DNA from: Isoetes taiwanensis
Taxonomy: Eukaryota > Streptophyta > Lycopodiopsida > Isoetales > Isoetaceae
Direction of reading: 5' to 3'
NCBI GenBank assembly: GCA_021234155.1
Contig: JAJEKV010000003.1
Span: 27,635,166 to 27,699,165, forward strand
Length of the DNA stretch: 64,000 nt
The notes under the pieces were generated by a model. It saw nothing but the letters and a program-made list of their open reading frames with translations, ran no database searches and had not been told where the DNA came from. The position numbers were made by a program, and so were the translations under genes. Below are positions 10,333 through 22,345 of this stretch, in pieces. How positions within the stretch are numbered: position 1 is the first letter of the stretch; each line of letters begins with the position of its first letter.

Positions 10333-11785
10333 AGTACATATCTACCAAGTATTCTCCACATAGACGACCAAGTTGGATGAATCGGTCTTCATGGAGCAAT
10401 CTGGTCCTATACCATTGCAATTGTATAAGACCATATTCGTTCCCAAGTCCCCAACCAATTGTACCATGCGGGAATATGAGAGGATATTGCAATGGCTCAT
10501 ACATAGGATCAAGTATGTTCACAAAGGTTGGTTCACCTTCGTTTCGCACCCAAAAACCAGCCACTCTAGGTGCAATGTCAGCTGTATTGTTAACATCCAC
10601 GATAGCTGCGATATCATCACTAGCAGTTGCTCCTTGTACAGTTATATATGCGGACGGCATGCGCATGCTTCCCATCGGTCGAAGGTTTCGAATAAAGGGA
10701 TTTACTTGATCAAGAACTGAACCTACGATACCGATCCATTGAAATGGCACACCTTGACCTCGAGCTTGTGTGTACCTCTCTGACTCATCATATATGTACC
10801 AATGTATTGGATGGCCGGGTTCCCCACTAGGGCGTAGTCGATGATATGTTCGACATGTTATGGTTACGGATGAAGGAAAGTCTAAATCTACAAATTTACC
10901 ACTTACTCCAAGTACACTAAAGCAGAATAATCTATTCACCTTTCTTGCTAGTTTTGCAAATTCTGGTATGTTGTAGAGATTATATAGTGCTGCAGGAATA
11001 GGAGGCAATGGCGGCAAAATCCATCTTCCTTCATTGCAACAGAAGCCATTTCTTTCAACATTTAACAATGGAATTTGACAATAGGTGCATCTCTTATTCC
11101 ATATACACATAGCATATGCACGATTTATTGCCAAGTTCATGCGATGTGCACAAGCTCGCCAATGTGTGGAAGGACTTTCTCCTCTGATCATTGGACCTTC
11201 TTCATTAGGTGTGCGCATCGTGTTCATGTTTGAGCAGTTTGAGTCCAAAATCTCAAGAGTCTGTGATTGTAGAAGACCTTGTTCGCGTACTTCTACATTT
11301 GAAACTAAGCAAATAGCCTCTAATTGCTCTTCTCCAACCCGAGTAGAATGCAATATTCTTGCACGTTCTCTTGCTTTTTGCCTTAAATGTTGCTTAATAT
11401 TTCTCATAGCCAATGGGTTTTCAAGCGTTTGAGAGTTTCTAATAGGAGAGACAATGGATGGCTCACCATGGGCTGGTTCCATAATTAATTGGTTTAGCTG
11501 ATGCATATTTTCTTCGGGGTTTTGAATACGACATTCATTCATACAACTTCTGTTCTCTTCGGCTACATTTCCATCACTTGCAACTAGGGACCGGTTATCT
11601 ACAATGGAGCTCACGTTCCTTCTCTCTATTTCTCTAAATCGATGTTGCCTATAACGTTCTCTTCTTCTTTCTCGATGCCTTTCCATGTCTTCCACACTCC
11701 GACTTGCATGGCGTTGTCTATCCCTCTCTTGTATTCTCTCCCTATGTTCCTCACTTACACTCGAGAATCCTTGTCTACGAGGCAT
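10333..11785 (-). pseudogene. Helitron Rep N-terminal part, truncated by copy 1
   Basis: An open frame read leftward from MPRRQGFSS at 11785 (an in-frame ATG exists at 11827, but 11785 starts a typical basic N terminus after an AG) to the TIR junction at 10333. The N-terminal 60 residues are Arg/Glu-rich. Residues around 250-320 carry Cys pairs (CTYCQIPLL, FCC). The end shows Helitron_like_N features: FVNILDPMYEPLQYPLIFPH and QWYRTRLLHEDRF..LGRLC. The catalytic HUH and tyrosine motifs and the helicase would follow but are cut off by the transposon, whose first bases create the stop codon. Known role: rolling-circle replication initiator of Helitrons. About 480 codons remain intact. Confidence 0.85.
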
Positions 11786-13167
11786 TGCGATTGTACTAAA
11801 AATAAAATGTGGCAACGTGCAAGACACTTACTTCCTTTTTGTCCTCCAGTTTTGGCACCCCGTCAAGTTTTTGTTTTCCATCTTGTCGGCGACCAGAGAT
11901 AAGCCTTACATACATGCGAGAATACGATTAACCTCCAAAAGGAAAGCATTATGTATATGTATATATATAGGATTAGATTATATAAACAACACCATCATTC
12001 GAGAAGACTAAGCCATACTCAAAGACTTCCTTTATAAATCGAGCTACTTCAAGTTCACATTGGTTTTTTGTCTTGAAAATAAGAACGAAAGCATGTAGGT
12101 TTCAATTTGTATGATTAGCCTCCTCACACCCCGTGCAAGAGAACCTTCTAAAACCTACCCAACCCTACTATCATGTTGGGCCGATACAAATGATAGAAAA
12201 TGCACAAGTCTTACAACGGAAAGCAGCTGAGAATTCACATTAAAAAAATGATCGCTACTTGCAAAAATTCCCTATTCCGACAGTACAGTATAGTTGTCGA
12301 TAGAATGCTACAGATACCCTTCAAATACTAGAGTTAAGTCCTGCTGGCAATAATGTTACATCCTAATTGTCCTGGCTAGCAGAGATAGTAGAACTTGTGT
12401 ATATTGGGGCATTGTCTATTTTCTATACAATAATGCTCGATCACCTGTTCTCTCTTATTTGTATACATCTAATCAAATTTTTTGTTATCGTAAGTGAGTG
12501 TTGGTATACTATTGGCTTTTACTACTGTTGCCAAACGTGTTCTTCTAGTAAGATACCTACCACCTATTGCCGACCATTTTAATGAAGGCCAGAATAACAC
12601 AAGATCACTACTTTCATCAAATTTTGGTACAAATTATTCAATAAAATTTGTATCCAAATTGTTATTTTGGAATATGTTTGTATGCTTGCTCTCTCTTTTC
12701 TTCAATCTCAAAAAATAACTTCATTTACTCGAAAAGATGAAAAGAATGTTTCAATCTGCCATTGGCAACAGCATGACCTATACATAAAAATGTACCAAGA
12801 TATCATGGATGGTAAACAACATCTAAGCCTTGCATATATGAGCTTATATTCCATCCGTTTAGGCCATTGATTCTTTGATGCATGTAAGTTATAAGCCAAA
12901 GGTGTTTTATCCCTATTGGTGGAACCGATGTTTGAAAATATGATGCAAAACATATTTTTGCTTTTACTTGACACACTTCAAATGCCCAAATGCTAACAAT
13001 AACAAGATGTTGTCGTGGGAGAAGACAATGGAGTTACGAATCACTGTCGGGGATCCACAACGTAGGAGATGTGGGCGAGGGGGATGGGGGTGTCCAAGTT
13101 GTGGGGGAGGGGTCAATTGGCAGGCAGATGAGAGACTCAACTACCACACTTATCCACATAAGGAAAA
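11786..13167. other. Unassigned AT-rich DNA upstream of the Helitron Rep frame
   Basis: Probably 5' leader and body of the interrupted Helitron. I see no coding signal, no clear Helitron 5' TC terminus and no tRNA-like element. From 13040 to 13110 it is G-rich (GGGGGATGGGGGTG). Confidence 0.4.
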
Positions 13168-13180
13168 GGAAGTTGCGAAG
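13168..13180 (+). repeat. LINE target-site duplication, left
   Basis: GGAAGTTGCGAAG here matches GGAAGTTGCAAAG at 16443-16455 at 12 of 13 positions. Confidence 0.85.
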
Positions 13181-15646
13181 ATGAGATTTTCAAGGTTCTC
13201 AAATCCTTTGGCAGAGGCAAGTCCCCTGGTCCTGATGGCCTTCCTAGTGAATTCTATGTTCACTTTTGGGATATTCTCAAACATGATATAATTTCCATGG
13301 TTTCAGGTTTTTGGGGGGCCAATTTCTTACATCCTTCAATCTCTGCTGGTTTTATCTCCCTCATACCTAAAGTGGATAACCCATCTACTTTCTCAGATTG
13401 GAGGCCGATCTCTTTAACCAATACCTCTTATAAGATATGTGCCAAGATAATTGCAAATAGAATCAATGCATTTCTGCTTGAGAAGAACATATCTCTCTAT
13501 CGGTCGACCTTTCTTCCTAATAGATTTATCTTGGACAACTATATCTTTGCTATGGAAGGTCTTCACTGGAATAGCATCTCCAAACAAAATTGTGTGCTCC
13601 TCAAACTTGATTTTAAGAGAGCATTTGATACAGTGAGATGGGATTTTCTTGATCTTGCTCTCTCAAAGTTTGGGTTTCATCCTAAATTAAGGCTTCTTAT
13701 TCATGGTTTGAATTCTTTCTCTAATTCTGCTGTCATTATCAATGGCTCCCCCACCCAATTCTTTCCTCTTGCTAGAGGAGTCAGACAAGGTTGCCCCCTA
13801 GCCCCCTACTTATTCTTGATAGTAGCTGAAATGCTCACAAAGGCTGTTCTTCATTTCAAAGAGCTTGGGATGATTAAAGGTCTCAAATTGCCAAATAGTG
13901 ATGAGTCCCTAACTCTATCCCAGTATGCTGATGATACCTTTGCCTTTTTAGATGCTGATATATCTAACATTGACTTCTTTCTTGACATTATCAAGCAATT
14001 TTCACCGCTACGGGGTCCAACTAAACTTGGCTAAATGTGTGATCATTGGTGATAATATTCAGCCAAACTTTGCTAATCTCAAGGTTGTTAATACTCATCA
14101 TGCCTCTACTCTTTTAGGTATGCCTTTGTCTCTCAATCCTAATCTCAAAGGCCTCGGTGACCTATAATTGTGAGAATAAGGAAAAAGCTAAATAATTTGA
14201 GAGGTGGTTTGTCCTTTCTTTGGTAGATCTATTATTGCAAACTCTGTCCTGGCCAGCACTCACATTTACTTTTCCTCTGCTTTAGTGGCCCCTAAGTCTA
14301 TCTATTCCGAGATTGAAAAGATTATCAGAAAGTTCATTTGGAAAGGCTCCCATCTAGTTGGATGGAATTATGTTTCAGTGCCTAAAAAACATGGTGGTCT
14401 TGGGCTGCAAGGATCTTTATTTGCAAGCCTGTGCTCTGGCTGGCAAATACATTTGGAAATCCTTCATGAATAGTGCTGGTCCATCCTCTCATTTTATCAG
14501 ATACTGGCTTTCTTGCTCTCACCTGGTTGGCCATCCTACAATTGAGCATATTTTACCTGATTCCTGTTTTAATGTTCTTCAGGCTGGTGCAAATACTTCC
14601 CCTCTTATGAGAAACTTCATTATGGCTTGGAATAAGGTGCAATCTGCCTATGTATATGAGGATCCTCATGATCTTAACTTGCAAATGACTATTTTCTGGA
14701 ATCCAATTCTGAAGAATCATCCTAGTAAGACTCTTGCCTTGAGACATCCTAGAATTTATAAGAAATGGTCTGACTATGGCCTCCTTTTCCTTGGTGACCT
14801 ATATATGAACAACAAACTCATCTCTTGGACCAATCTGAAAAACTTAGTTCATGGCACTTCTAGTGATAAAAAGATCTATTTGCATATTAAGTCTATCCTT
14901 CCTCAGACTTGGTTAAATAATATTGTCCCCAAGGCAACCAATTGGAGCATTGCAGGTAAGTGTTTATATAAGGTCAGTCAAATCTATTCTGCTATTAGCA
15001 ATTTTGACAATCATTCCAAAGCTGGTCTCAAATGGTCTATCTCTATGGAGGAGGCCAAATCTCTATTTCATAATGTCTGGAACTCCTATTGCTTCCCCAA
15101 GGTCAACTTCTTTATCTGGTTGTTAGCCAATAAAAGCATTCCCAATTTACAACTTCTCTCCCTCGGGGAATGACAACATCTCGCCTTGTGCGGCTTCATT
15201 GTAGTCCGGAGGAAGATCTTGAACACATCTTTATCTGCCCTAAGCTTAATTCTTTTTGGTCTTGGTTTGATGATAAGCTGGGTCAGTTTTTTCCCAACAG
15301 GATCTGTGGAAATTTGCTGTCTTATGTCCAAAATGATTGCACTTTTGCTAATACTATCATGTTTATTGCTCTTTGGAATATCTGGAAGGCAAGAAATAGA
15401 GTAGTTTATGGCAAAAAGAATTTCTCGATTTTTTGGATCAAATTGCATTTTCAACTAGATGTTCAGTCTACTGCTACAACTCACAAAAGGAAGCAACCTG
15501 ATAAATATGACAGAAAATGGGATTTGGTTGGTCATTTCAGGGGGTCTTTTGATTTATTTGTAGCTAACTTCAATGTTATAAATTCTAATGCTGCTTTTGG
15601 GGATGATGTTAGCCTACTTGGAGAAATGCAAGAAGAGCATGGGTGA
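13181..15646 (+). pseudogene. LINE reverse transcriptase and zf-RVT region, frameshifted
   Basis: RT blocks appear in order: FISLIPKVDNPSTFSDWRPI (13342), LKLDFKRAFDTVRWDFL (about 13600), RGVRQGCPLAPYLF (about 13775) and the active site SQYADDTFAF (13918). A thumb/connection region follows. The C-terminal zf-RVT-like part reads FFIWLLANKSIP at 15109 and EDLEHIFICPKLNSFW at 15212. Frameshifts near 14000, 14170, 14400 and 15165 split the frame, so it is inactive. Confidence 0.85.
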
Positions 15647-16034
15647 TTTGGAGGATAATCTGCTCAAAAGGGAAGCTGATCTTGATCTGAAACTATTCTT
15701 CAACAAACTCTCTGAAAATGAAGAAAAATTGGACACGACTATTGCAAGAATGTTTTGCAGAGAAGTGGTGCAAGTCTACACTATGTTTGATTTCCTCTCC
15801 ATGTACCACAGATACATGACTGAGGAACAATTCTCAAGATTCAGAGAGCAGTACTACACTCACAGACTGCTGGCTGATTTGTTTGGTTCCTTGCTTTGTT
15901 TGACCGGATCTGACCTATCTTGCATGGATAGAATTGCTGAGAAGACTACTGGTAGTTACACCTTTGGATCTGCTGACTCTTTCTATGCCTTCTTCAACTC
16001 TAAGCTTGACTCCCTCTCATTTCAGACCCAGTAG
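15588..16034 (+). CDS. Extra LINE reading frame downstream of the RT, unknown function
   Basis: A 148-codon frame overlaps the end of the RT frame by 59 nt and lies before the poly(A) tail. It is rich in charged helices (YLEKCKKSMGDLEDNLLKRE) and contains CREVVQVYTMFDFLSMYHRY and EEQFSRFREQYYTHRLLADL. It could be the original C terminus of the RT protein shifted by one base, or a separate 3' ORF. No family recognised. Confidence 0.5.
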   Translation: MLLLGMMLAYLEKCKKSMGDLEDNLLKREADLDLKLFFNKLSENEEKLDTTIARMFCREVVQVYTMFDFLSMYHRYMTEEQFSRFREQYYTHRLLADLFGSLLCLTGSDLSCMDRIAEKTTGSYTFGSADSFYAFFNSKLDSLSFQTQ

Positions 16035-16401
16035 CCTCATCCTTCTATCTGACTTCCAATCCAAGTCTGCTAAGACATTTTGCTCAATGGTATCTCCTAA
16101 TCTTGCAGAATTTTGGTTGATGTTACTTTCAGGTTTTAACATTAATTACTGGTTGGGGTCGCGATCTCCACACATTTTTGAAGACTATCTTATTTTTGGA
16201 AGACTATTTCTACTCAACAAGTATCTTTTGGCCAATTCACATCACCTCATGGTCTAATTTCTGCTACATACTCTTCATACTACACATCACAACATTTTGA
16301 TGGGCGTTTATGTATAAAGATCTTTGATATGCTTTAATCTGGCTGATCAAAGCGGATCTATGTCTTGTGTTTCTTGATTAATGGAAAAACTTACTCTTAC
16401 T

Positions 16402-16442
<41 letters not shown>

Positions 16443-16444
<2 letters not shown>

Positions 16445-16999
16445 AAGTTGCAAAGGAGGGAGGGGGGGGATAAAAAAAGACAAAGGAAAAAGGTTCGCCT
16501 TGGAGGGTCCTCAATCCCTGTCGAGGCCCATACCCGACGCACACGTCAGCAAATATTCACCCAACCACATCCCGCCAGCTCAGCCCGGTCCAGGGGGTGC
16601 ATTTCATTAGCTCTGCACCCTCCACGTAAGCAGGACATTGACGGCGCCAGCTGGTCAAGGACAAAGACAGCACTCGACCTCCGGTATTGGGAAACTGCGC
16701 CCCTTTTACCTGCCGGAAGCAAAATTAAATTTTACTATATTTTTCGGCATTGACGTTGAGGGCCATTATTGGGCGGCTCGTTAAGTACAGCCCTTGGCTA
16801 GCTAAGAATACCCTGAAGAATTTGTGTAGCAGGCATAGATCTTGCTTCGATTCTTGCCTTTTCACCCCTTTTTTAAGCGCCAAGCATTTTTTTACGCCTT
16901 ACATTGCTCTAATTTGAGTTTCTTTTGCAATTCCAGCATCGCCCATCACCGGATTACGCTTTTCCTTGGCCTTCCCTCACCCAGCAGCTAGAAAAAAAA
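16443..16999 (+). other. Flank between LINE and LOG exon
   Basis: Holds the right LINE target duplication (16443-16455), then GC-richer sequence that ends just before the LOG-like exon and may be its former promoter and 5' UTR. No TATA box identified with confidence. Confidence 0.35.
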
Positions 17000-17117
17000 A
17001 TGGGTGAAATCAACGGAAAAACCCTCTAGATTCAAAAGAATCTGTGTTTTCTGTGGTAGTAGCAGCGGCCGGAAGAGCAGCTATAGCAACGCTGCTATTG
17101 AACTTGGCAAGGAAATG
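17000..17117 (+). pseudogene. LOG-like: LONELY GUY (LOG) exon 1 fragment, frameshifted
   Basis: The frame 17028-17117 reads [20 protein letters not shown] then [10 protein letters not shown], the conserved N terminus of cytokinin riboside 5'-monophosphate phosphoribohydrolase, followed by a GT donor (ATG|GTATGT) at the exon 1 position. The likely start ATG at 17000 (MGEINGK) is one base out of frame with this block and hits a stop (TAG, 17027-17029). No later LOG exons with the PGGxGTxxE motif are seen downstream, so this is an isolated exon. LOG enzymes release active cytokinin bases in the cytosol. Confidence 0.8.
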
Positions 17118-18610
17118 GTATGTTCTTAGCTTTCTTTTCCTCTGTGTATCAATCCGATCCCGTTATTTTTTTTTCTTTCAATTCGTTCCTTCTTATTGCT
17201 AACAGAATCTATTGTGGGTTGTAATCAGCTAATGTGATCGGGCTCTTTAGCATAGTATCATATTAGTTAGAGTTGGGCAAAAAATTTCTCAATAGAGCAA
17301 AACCCAGAAACAATCTCTGAGCAATTTAAGCTTCTGGGTTTCTGATAGATTGATCAAATCCATAGGTTAAAATCTGAATTAGATATGTGTTGTATAAAAG
17401 TCTTGAAAACGAGTAGTGTAAGAAGCTGAGAATGGAGAGAACACATTGGATGTAATTACAGAAAGAAAAAGGACGGAGATGGTCCGGAGGTCGTATGAGT
17501 GGTACTGCCATAGCCAAAAAATTGCGAAGCTTAAATGGGGGGGCTTTAGCCCTTTTAACTAAGATTATATAGATCTAAGAATTGAAAGCAACAGTGTGCC
17601 TTCAACCTAAACTACAGAATTGAAATCATTTCTGAAAGCTTGCATCAAAAACTACGGAATTGAAATGATTTCTGAGAAGTCTTATGTATGACTAAGAACT
17701 TAGCAGAAAGAGGAACCGCAAGAACTCGGATTTTAGACGTACCTTCTTCGCCCTTGAATTCAATCCGGTGATTAAAGGAACCTATTTATGCATGTCCTAA
17801 ACCATTCCCAAGCTGCCAAATATTCCACAGATGTCTCCATATACAAAAATCACCCTGAAACGCGTCGATGTTTGGATATCTGTTTCGCTAATTTAACCTT
17901 ATCCGGTTTAGCCTCTTGAGCCTCTTGTCGATTATTCGGTGGCCGTGAGTCTCTGCCCATCGTTTACAGCCACACCCGCCGTACCTCTGGCCTGGCATTT
18001 GACCCTTATCCTTATTTTTTTTCCCCCTTTTTTTATTCCTCACGACCCATTCACGAAGCCGGAAACCAAACGTTACGGGGTTCCTGGATCAGACACGTGT
18101 TACCCAAATCACGTTGAAATATAGTTATATATGTCTTGATAACTTAGCCAAACTTAGGCTTAAGGCCATTTCCACATGGCCTCAACCTAGTGGGCACCCA
18201 CCACATGGAAGCACCCATTGGAGCCACATGGCAGAGACATGGAACGCTAATCTACAATTGCCCTAAACCTAACCCTAGGCCACTTTTTGGCTCCACCTGC
18301 CTTGTGACCTGCTCTTCGCGCGGAACTCCCGTTTCGAACACCTTTCGTTGTAGCGTAGCTCAGATCGACAACCCCAAGGCAGTGCGCTCATCAGAAGGAG
18401 GAGGAATCACTCGACTCATCATCAAGTCATGGAGACCCCAGGAGTTGGAGGAAGTTCGTCTGAAGCAGGTATTCATAGTAGCTTCATAGGTAGATCATTT
18501 GGAACCTAAGATTCCAGATGACCTAGTATCTTATCTTGCTAGTAGAGCCTTCAAAGAGCCCCTAATCTAGGTTTGGAACCCTAATCAATGAACCATAACT
18601 GTAAGTTAGA
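17118..18610. other. No recognised gene; one exon-like open stretch
   Basis: Starts with intron-like sequence after the LOG donor. An open stretch at 18190-18489 ends in CTGAAGCAG|GTATTC, which resembles an exon with a donor site, but its protein is not recognised. Otherwise only AT-rich DNA. Confidence 0.3.
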
Positions 18611-18640
18611 CTAGTAACAGTGCCCAGCGTTGCTGGGCAT
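18611..18640 (-). mobile_element. Helitron 3' terminus (minus strand)
   Basis: Read on the minus strand: GCCCAGCAACGCTGGGC hairpin, then ACTGTTA and CTAG, followed by host T. Hairpin plus 3' CTRR, inserted between A and T, is the Helitron 3' signature. The element body must lie to the right of 18611; its 5' TC end is not located. Confidence 0.7.
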
Positions 18641-20530
18641 ATGTTGAGGATTTGTAAATGATAAGATAGCAATGATACTAAGGTGCCGCTCATCACTCTG
18701 TACATTATCCTTTCATTCAGTCTCTACCTTGCTTTCCAATTTGCCCCTCTCTTAGAAGCCTCTGCATACATGTTCCTGAGCCTAGAACAGCTTGATGCAT
18801 TGACAAAGTTTCTTAATGTCTTCCATCCTCACTTACCCTTAACAGAGGCTGGGAAGCTTCTTAATGTCTTCCATGTTTGCTTACTCTTAATGGAAGCTGG
18901 TGAGCAACCTCGGGTGACTGGTTGCTAGGCTTTCGTAGAAAAGATATTCCATATAAAAGGCATATAAATGTTTGGTGGCTCTTAAAATACCATATACATT
19001 AATATTTTATTGGGCATTTGGAGTTGGTATATTATAAGAAGTACATCATCCTTAACTTAAGGCTAAATATTTCGGTTGGTGTTAAAAGTAGAGCAAACTT
19101 GAAAAGAAGCAACCCCAAAGATAATAAAAAAATGTGCTAGCAAAGCTAATGGTTGCATAAATTAATGGTTCATTCGTTGGTTATTGTTAGTGGGATAACT
19201 AAATGCTTCTAAAGCCAAATTCTCATACTGTTTTTGCGGCGAGAGATAATTATATCATGTATTGCAATAGTGCACAACCTGCTTTACATTGACTACCAAA
19301 ACCAAACGAAACCAAGACTACCACTTACAAAGTTCAATGCAAAAATGTTGACAAAACAATAGCAGATAATCAATGATTACTTTAACGCTATGCCTTTTAT
19401 ACAATGGTAAATTAAGATGTAGAATCTGCAAATATATAGTTTACCAAGACAACATGTGTTCTCTAAATCTACAACCAATTGAAGCTTGGTATGATACATT
19501 TTCTGAGATTCTCATAGTTTCAGAGCCGCAACATCTTCCTACATGTAGGAAAAACAAAACCAAGACTACCACTTACAAAGTTCAATGCAAAAACGTTGAC
19601 AAAACAATAGCAGATAATCAATGATTACTTTAACGCTATGCCTGGCAGTTTATACTATGGTATAATGTGCATGGAGTGCTAAATTAAGATGTAGAATCTG
19701 CAAATATATAGTTTACCAAGACAACATGTGTTCTCTAAATCTACAACCAATTGAAGCTTCGACCACTTGAAGAAATTATGATACATTTTCTGAGATTCTC
19801 ATAGTTTCAGAGCCGTCTCAGTGATATTTCCCAACCTAGCACAATTGGAACATTACTTTTCTGAGCGTGTCAAATAATTTGGCAAACAGAATTTTTCAAC
19901 ACAATGTACCATAAGTTTTGGCATAAAAATTTTGAAAAGGCTTGCCTAATCATAATGACTTTTCTGCAACAAAAGATGCTTCGCTAGACTCCATGTACAT
20001 TGTAAAGATTTGCATAACTGCAATCAAATTGGTCATGAAGCGCAAGTACATTAACACGCAATATATATCAATCTAACTTTGCAAGCTTCAATCTACTGGT
20101 GAAGTTTCTGGGTACAATGCAATGATACATCTCTATAGGATAAAAACCAATAAAGGAAAACAAAATACATACCATTTTCAATGCAAATATTGCTGAATAT
20201 GGTGCTCCTGTATACACATGGCATCCTCCTACTCACAGCAATATTTCCTGCCAGCAATGAAGCTTGAGTGTAAGATTCCCTAATTCCTACTTTTTATCTT
20301 CAGAAGCTTACAATCATTTGTAAATGCGGAAACTCATGCCCCTGCAGATTACAACGGGCGCAACTAAACAACTAATAACCTAACCCAGCTAGTCATATCA
20401 TTAAAACCAGATGAAAATATGTACAATATAAGAGTTTTCTTGCAAGTCCATCTCTGAATCATGCATCTATTGCCATTATATCAGATGTAACAGTTACAGA
20501 GTACATATAGACTTTTACTGGGTTTTGCAG
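18641..20530. other. Probable non-autonomous Helitron body, non-coding
   Basis: AT-rich, with no coding signal. The only structure seen is the tandem repeat at 19311-19814. Confidence 0.35.
19311..19814 (+). repeat. Two-copy tandem repeat, about 250-bp period
   Basis: ACCAAGACTACCACTTACAA starts at 19311 and again at 19559. The second copy has two small insertions (TATACTATGGTATAATG and GACCACTTGAAGAA). Both end at TTTCAGAGCCG. Confidence 0.9.
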
Positions 20531-20643
20531 GATATAGAGGATATAGAGAACCAAGAAGTGTTGAATGGTGTAGCCCCTGCTTTATCAAATGCGTACCTCA
20601 TCAATGGGCATCCAGGACTGCTTTTCAACTGCAGATATAGAGG
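20531..20643 (+). pseudogene. Laccase-like exon fragment
   Basis: After a GGGTTTTGCAG acceptor the frame reads GVAPALSNAYLINGHPG then LLFNC. This matches the plant laccase block APN-SDAYTING-PG--YNC between the first and second cupredoxin domains. An AG|GTAATA donor-like site follows. No copper-ligand HxH motifs are present nearby, so only a piece remains, perhaps captured by the Helitron ending at 18611. A chance match is possible given the short length. Confidence 0.5.
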
Positions 20644-21659
20644 TAATACATGTGGTGCAGAACAAAAAGTACCTTCTGAGAGTAATCAACAAATCCATCT
20701 ACAACTCGAATTTATCCAAGCAACGTGCCACTTAAAAACGAAAGCACCTTCTTTTACCAATCCCAAAGACAGATTAAGTGCCTAAATTCAAAAGCATATC
20801 CTGCCTGGGAGCCAGAGTGCGCAAATTTTGATCCTTCAAAGAGGGAAAACTGTGGTTCTTTCTGCAAATCGAAATTCTACCTACATCAACATTCTGTGGC
20901 TTTTGCATCTGCCCGCAAAGCAACAAAGGGAGGTCTGCCATCATGCATCACCTGTAGTAGCAACTACTCCAGTTTCGCCAATGGGCCACCTGTAGTTTAT
21001 CCCCATTTTTTGCAGATCTGACCTTACTAAAAAGCTCGTTTAAATTCCGCATATCTAAGCTCGGGATTCATGTGAATAAATCTTCTGATGTCCTAACCCA
21101 TTCCTTGATTGGCGTTTCCTTTGCTTTGTCAAGCAAAACCTGATAAACATGACAGTTGCATTATCGCAATGGGCAGACCTACCAGAAGCAGCGCCAGGCA
21201 GATCCGAGATACGGCACCATAGCAAACCCTGCACCGAATCTACCAAGCCCTGCACCGAATCTGCTTTATCTTTCTCAGACTTTTTACTCTTCTTGCATGC
21301 AAATTTTGAAAAATACCTGTACCCAAACAGTCTAACTATTCTCTGGCTCCAACAAACGGCTTCAAACGGGGATAGCTGCGGAACAATAAAATCATATATC
21401 CTGTTCAAAAATCAAAAGCTAAGAAATAAGTCAGAGTTGAGCTGAACGGGGTGCAACTCCGCCAAAAGCCACCAAGAGCCGGGGGGTCACCAAGAGCCGT
21501 CAGAGTTGATAGATTTTTCTACCATTCTTGGATGCTGCTAGGAAAGAAGAAGTCGTCGGAACTTTTAACGAACCCTAAAAAAAATGCACATCAAATCTCG
21601 ACCATAAGATCGAGGCCATTGATTTCATCAAATCTGGGCCGTCGAAAGTTTTAGGGTTT
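20644..21659. other. Unassigned sequence right of the laccase fragment
   Basis: Contains a short tandem CCCTGCACCGAATCT duplication (21225-21262) and a minus-strand open stretch (21055-21408). That stretch contains CDNATVMFI, faintly like the end of PP2C phosphatases; this is too weak to call. Confidence 0.25.
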
Positions 21660-22332
21660 TATGCACGACATACACTAAAACTTTATAATAAAGGATGTAT
21701 GTGATTAGGCTTAGATGGATCTTCATTATTTATCATGTTATGTTGACGTACGATATTGGTTGATCTTATATTTGCACCTCTTGTGTATTGGGAAGGGGGG
21801 TAGAGACTTAGTGGCTATTATCTAGATGATGCTTCTAGTTTAGACCCCTTAATTCCTATTATTATGGGGCCTATGCATAGGAACCCACCCGGCTACGGGG
21901 GCTATGGAGTGACTTAGCACCATACAACGAGGCTAGTAGCAAAACGTTGAGCGTGGCTACTGGGGACCCATAGTGGGCTAGGCCTATAGTCGGTCACTTC
22001 GTGTGAGCCGGGTATGGGTCCGACACTTCCTGGGTCAATGGTGTCGCCCTGACCCTCAGGAGTTGCAGGTGTTGGCCTGGCTCTTGTTTTGAGGAGTTCA
22101 GTCGTCGCATTAGCAGCACTTGGGATGATTTTAGGTACGAATCATGTGTCGCCACGATCATCTAGTCGCCCATGGAACCATTAGACCCGTCAAGGCACCT
22201 CCGTGTCTCCTTCCCGCACTGAGATACCTTGGGTGTGGGATAGATGGAGGGCCCATGTAGCCAGAGGGCTGGATGGGGGATTTCCTACAAGATGTACGAC
22301 CGGGCATCGTATATTTAGTAGGGAGCATCACA
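21660..22332 (+). repeat. Probable 5' LTR of an LTR retroelement
   Basis: Ends CATCACA two bases before a tRNA-Met primer-binding site. The left border is uncertain because no second LTR copy lies in the window. Confidence 0.5.
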
Positions 22333-22333
22333 A

Positions 22334-22345
22334 TGGTATCAGAGC
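22334..22345 (+). other. Primer-binding site, initiator-Met tRNA type
   Basis: TGGTATCAGAGC, complementary to the 3' end of plant initiator tRNA-Met, next to an LTR-like end. Confidence 0.8.

Larger units (their letters stand above)
13181..16442 (+). mobile_element. 5'-truncated L1-type LINE
   Basis: Begins inside the reverse transcriptase (DEIFKVLKSFGRGKSPGPDG), so ORF1 and the endonuclease are lost. It ends in a poly(A) tail at 16405-16440 and is flanked by a 13-bp target duplication. Short length and truncation are usual for L1 insertion by target-primed reverse transcription. Confidence 0.9.

Noticed and set aside
21055-21408. PP2C phosphatase C-terminal fragment on the minus strand
   Set aside because: Only one short phrase (CDNATVMFI) resembles PP2C; no other motif supports it.
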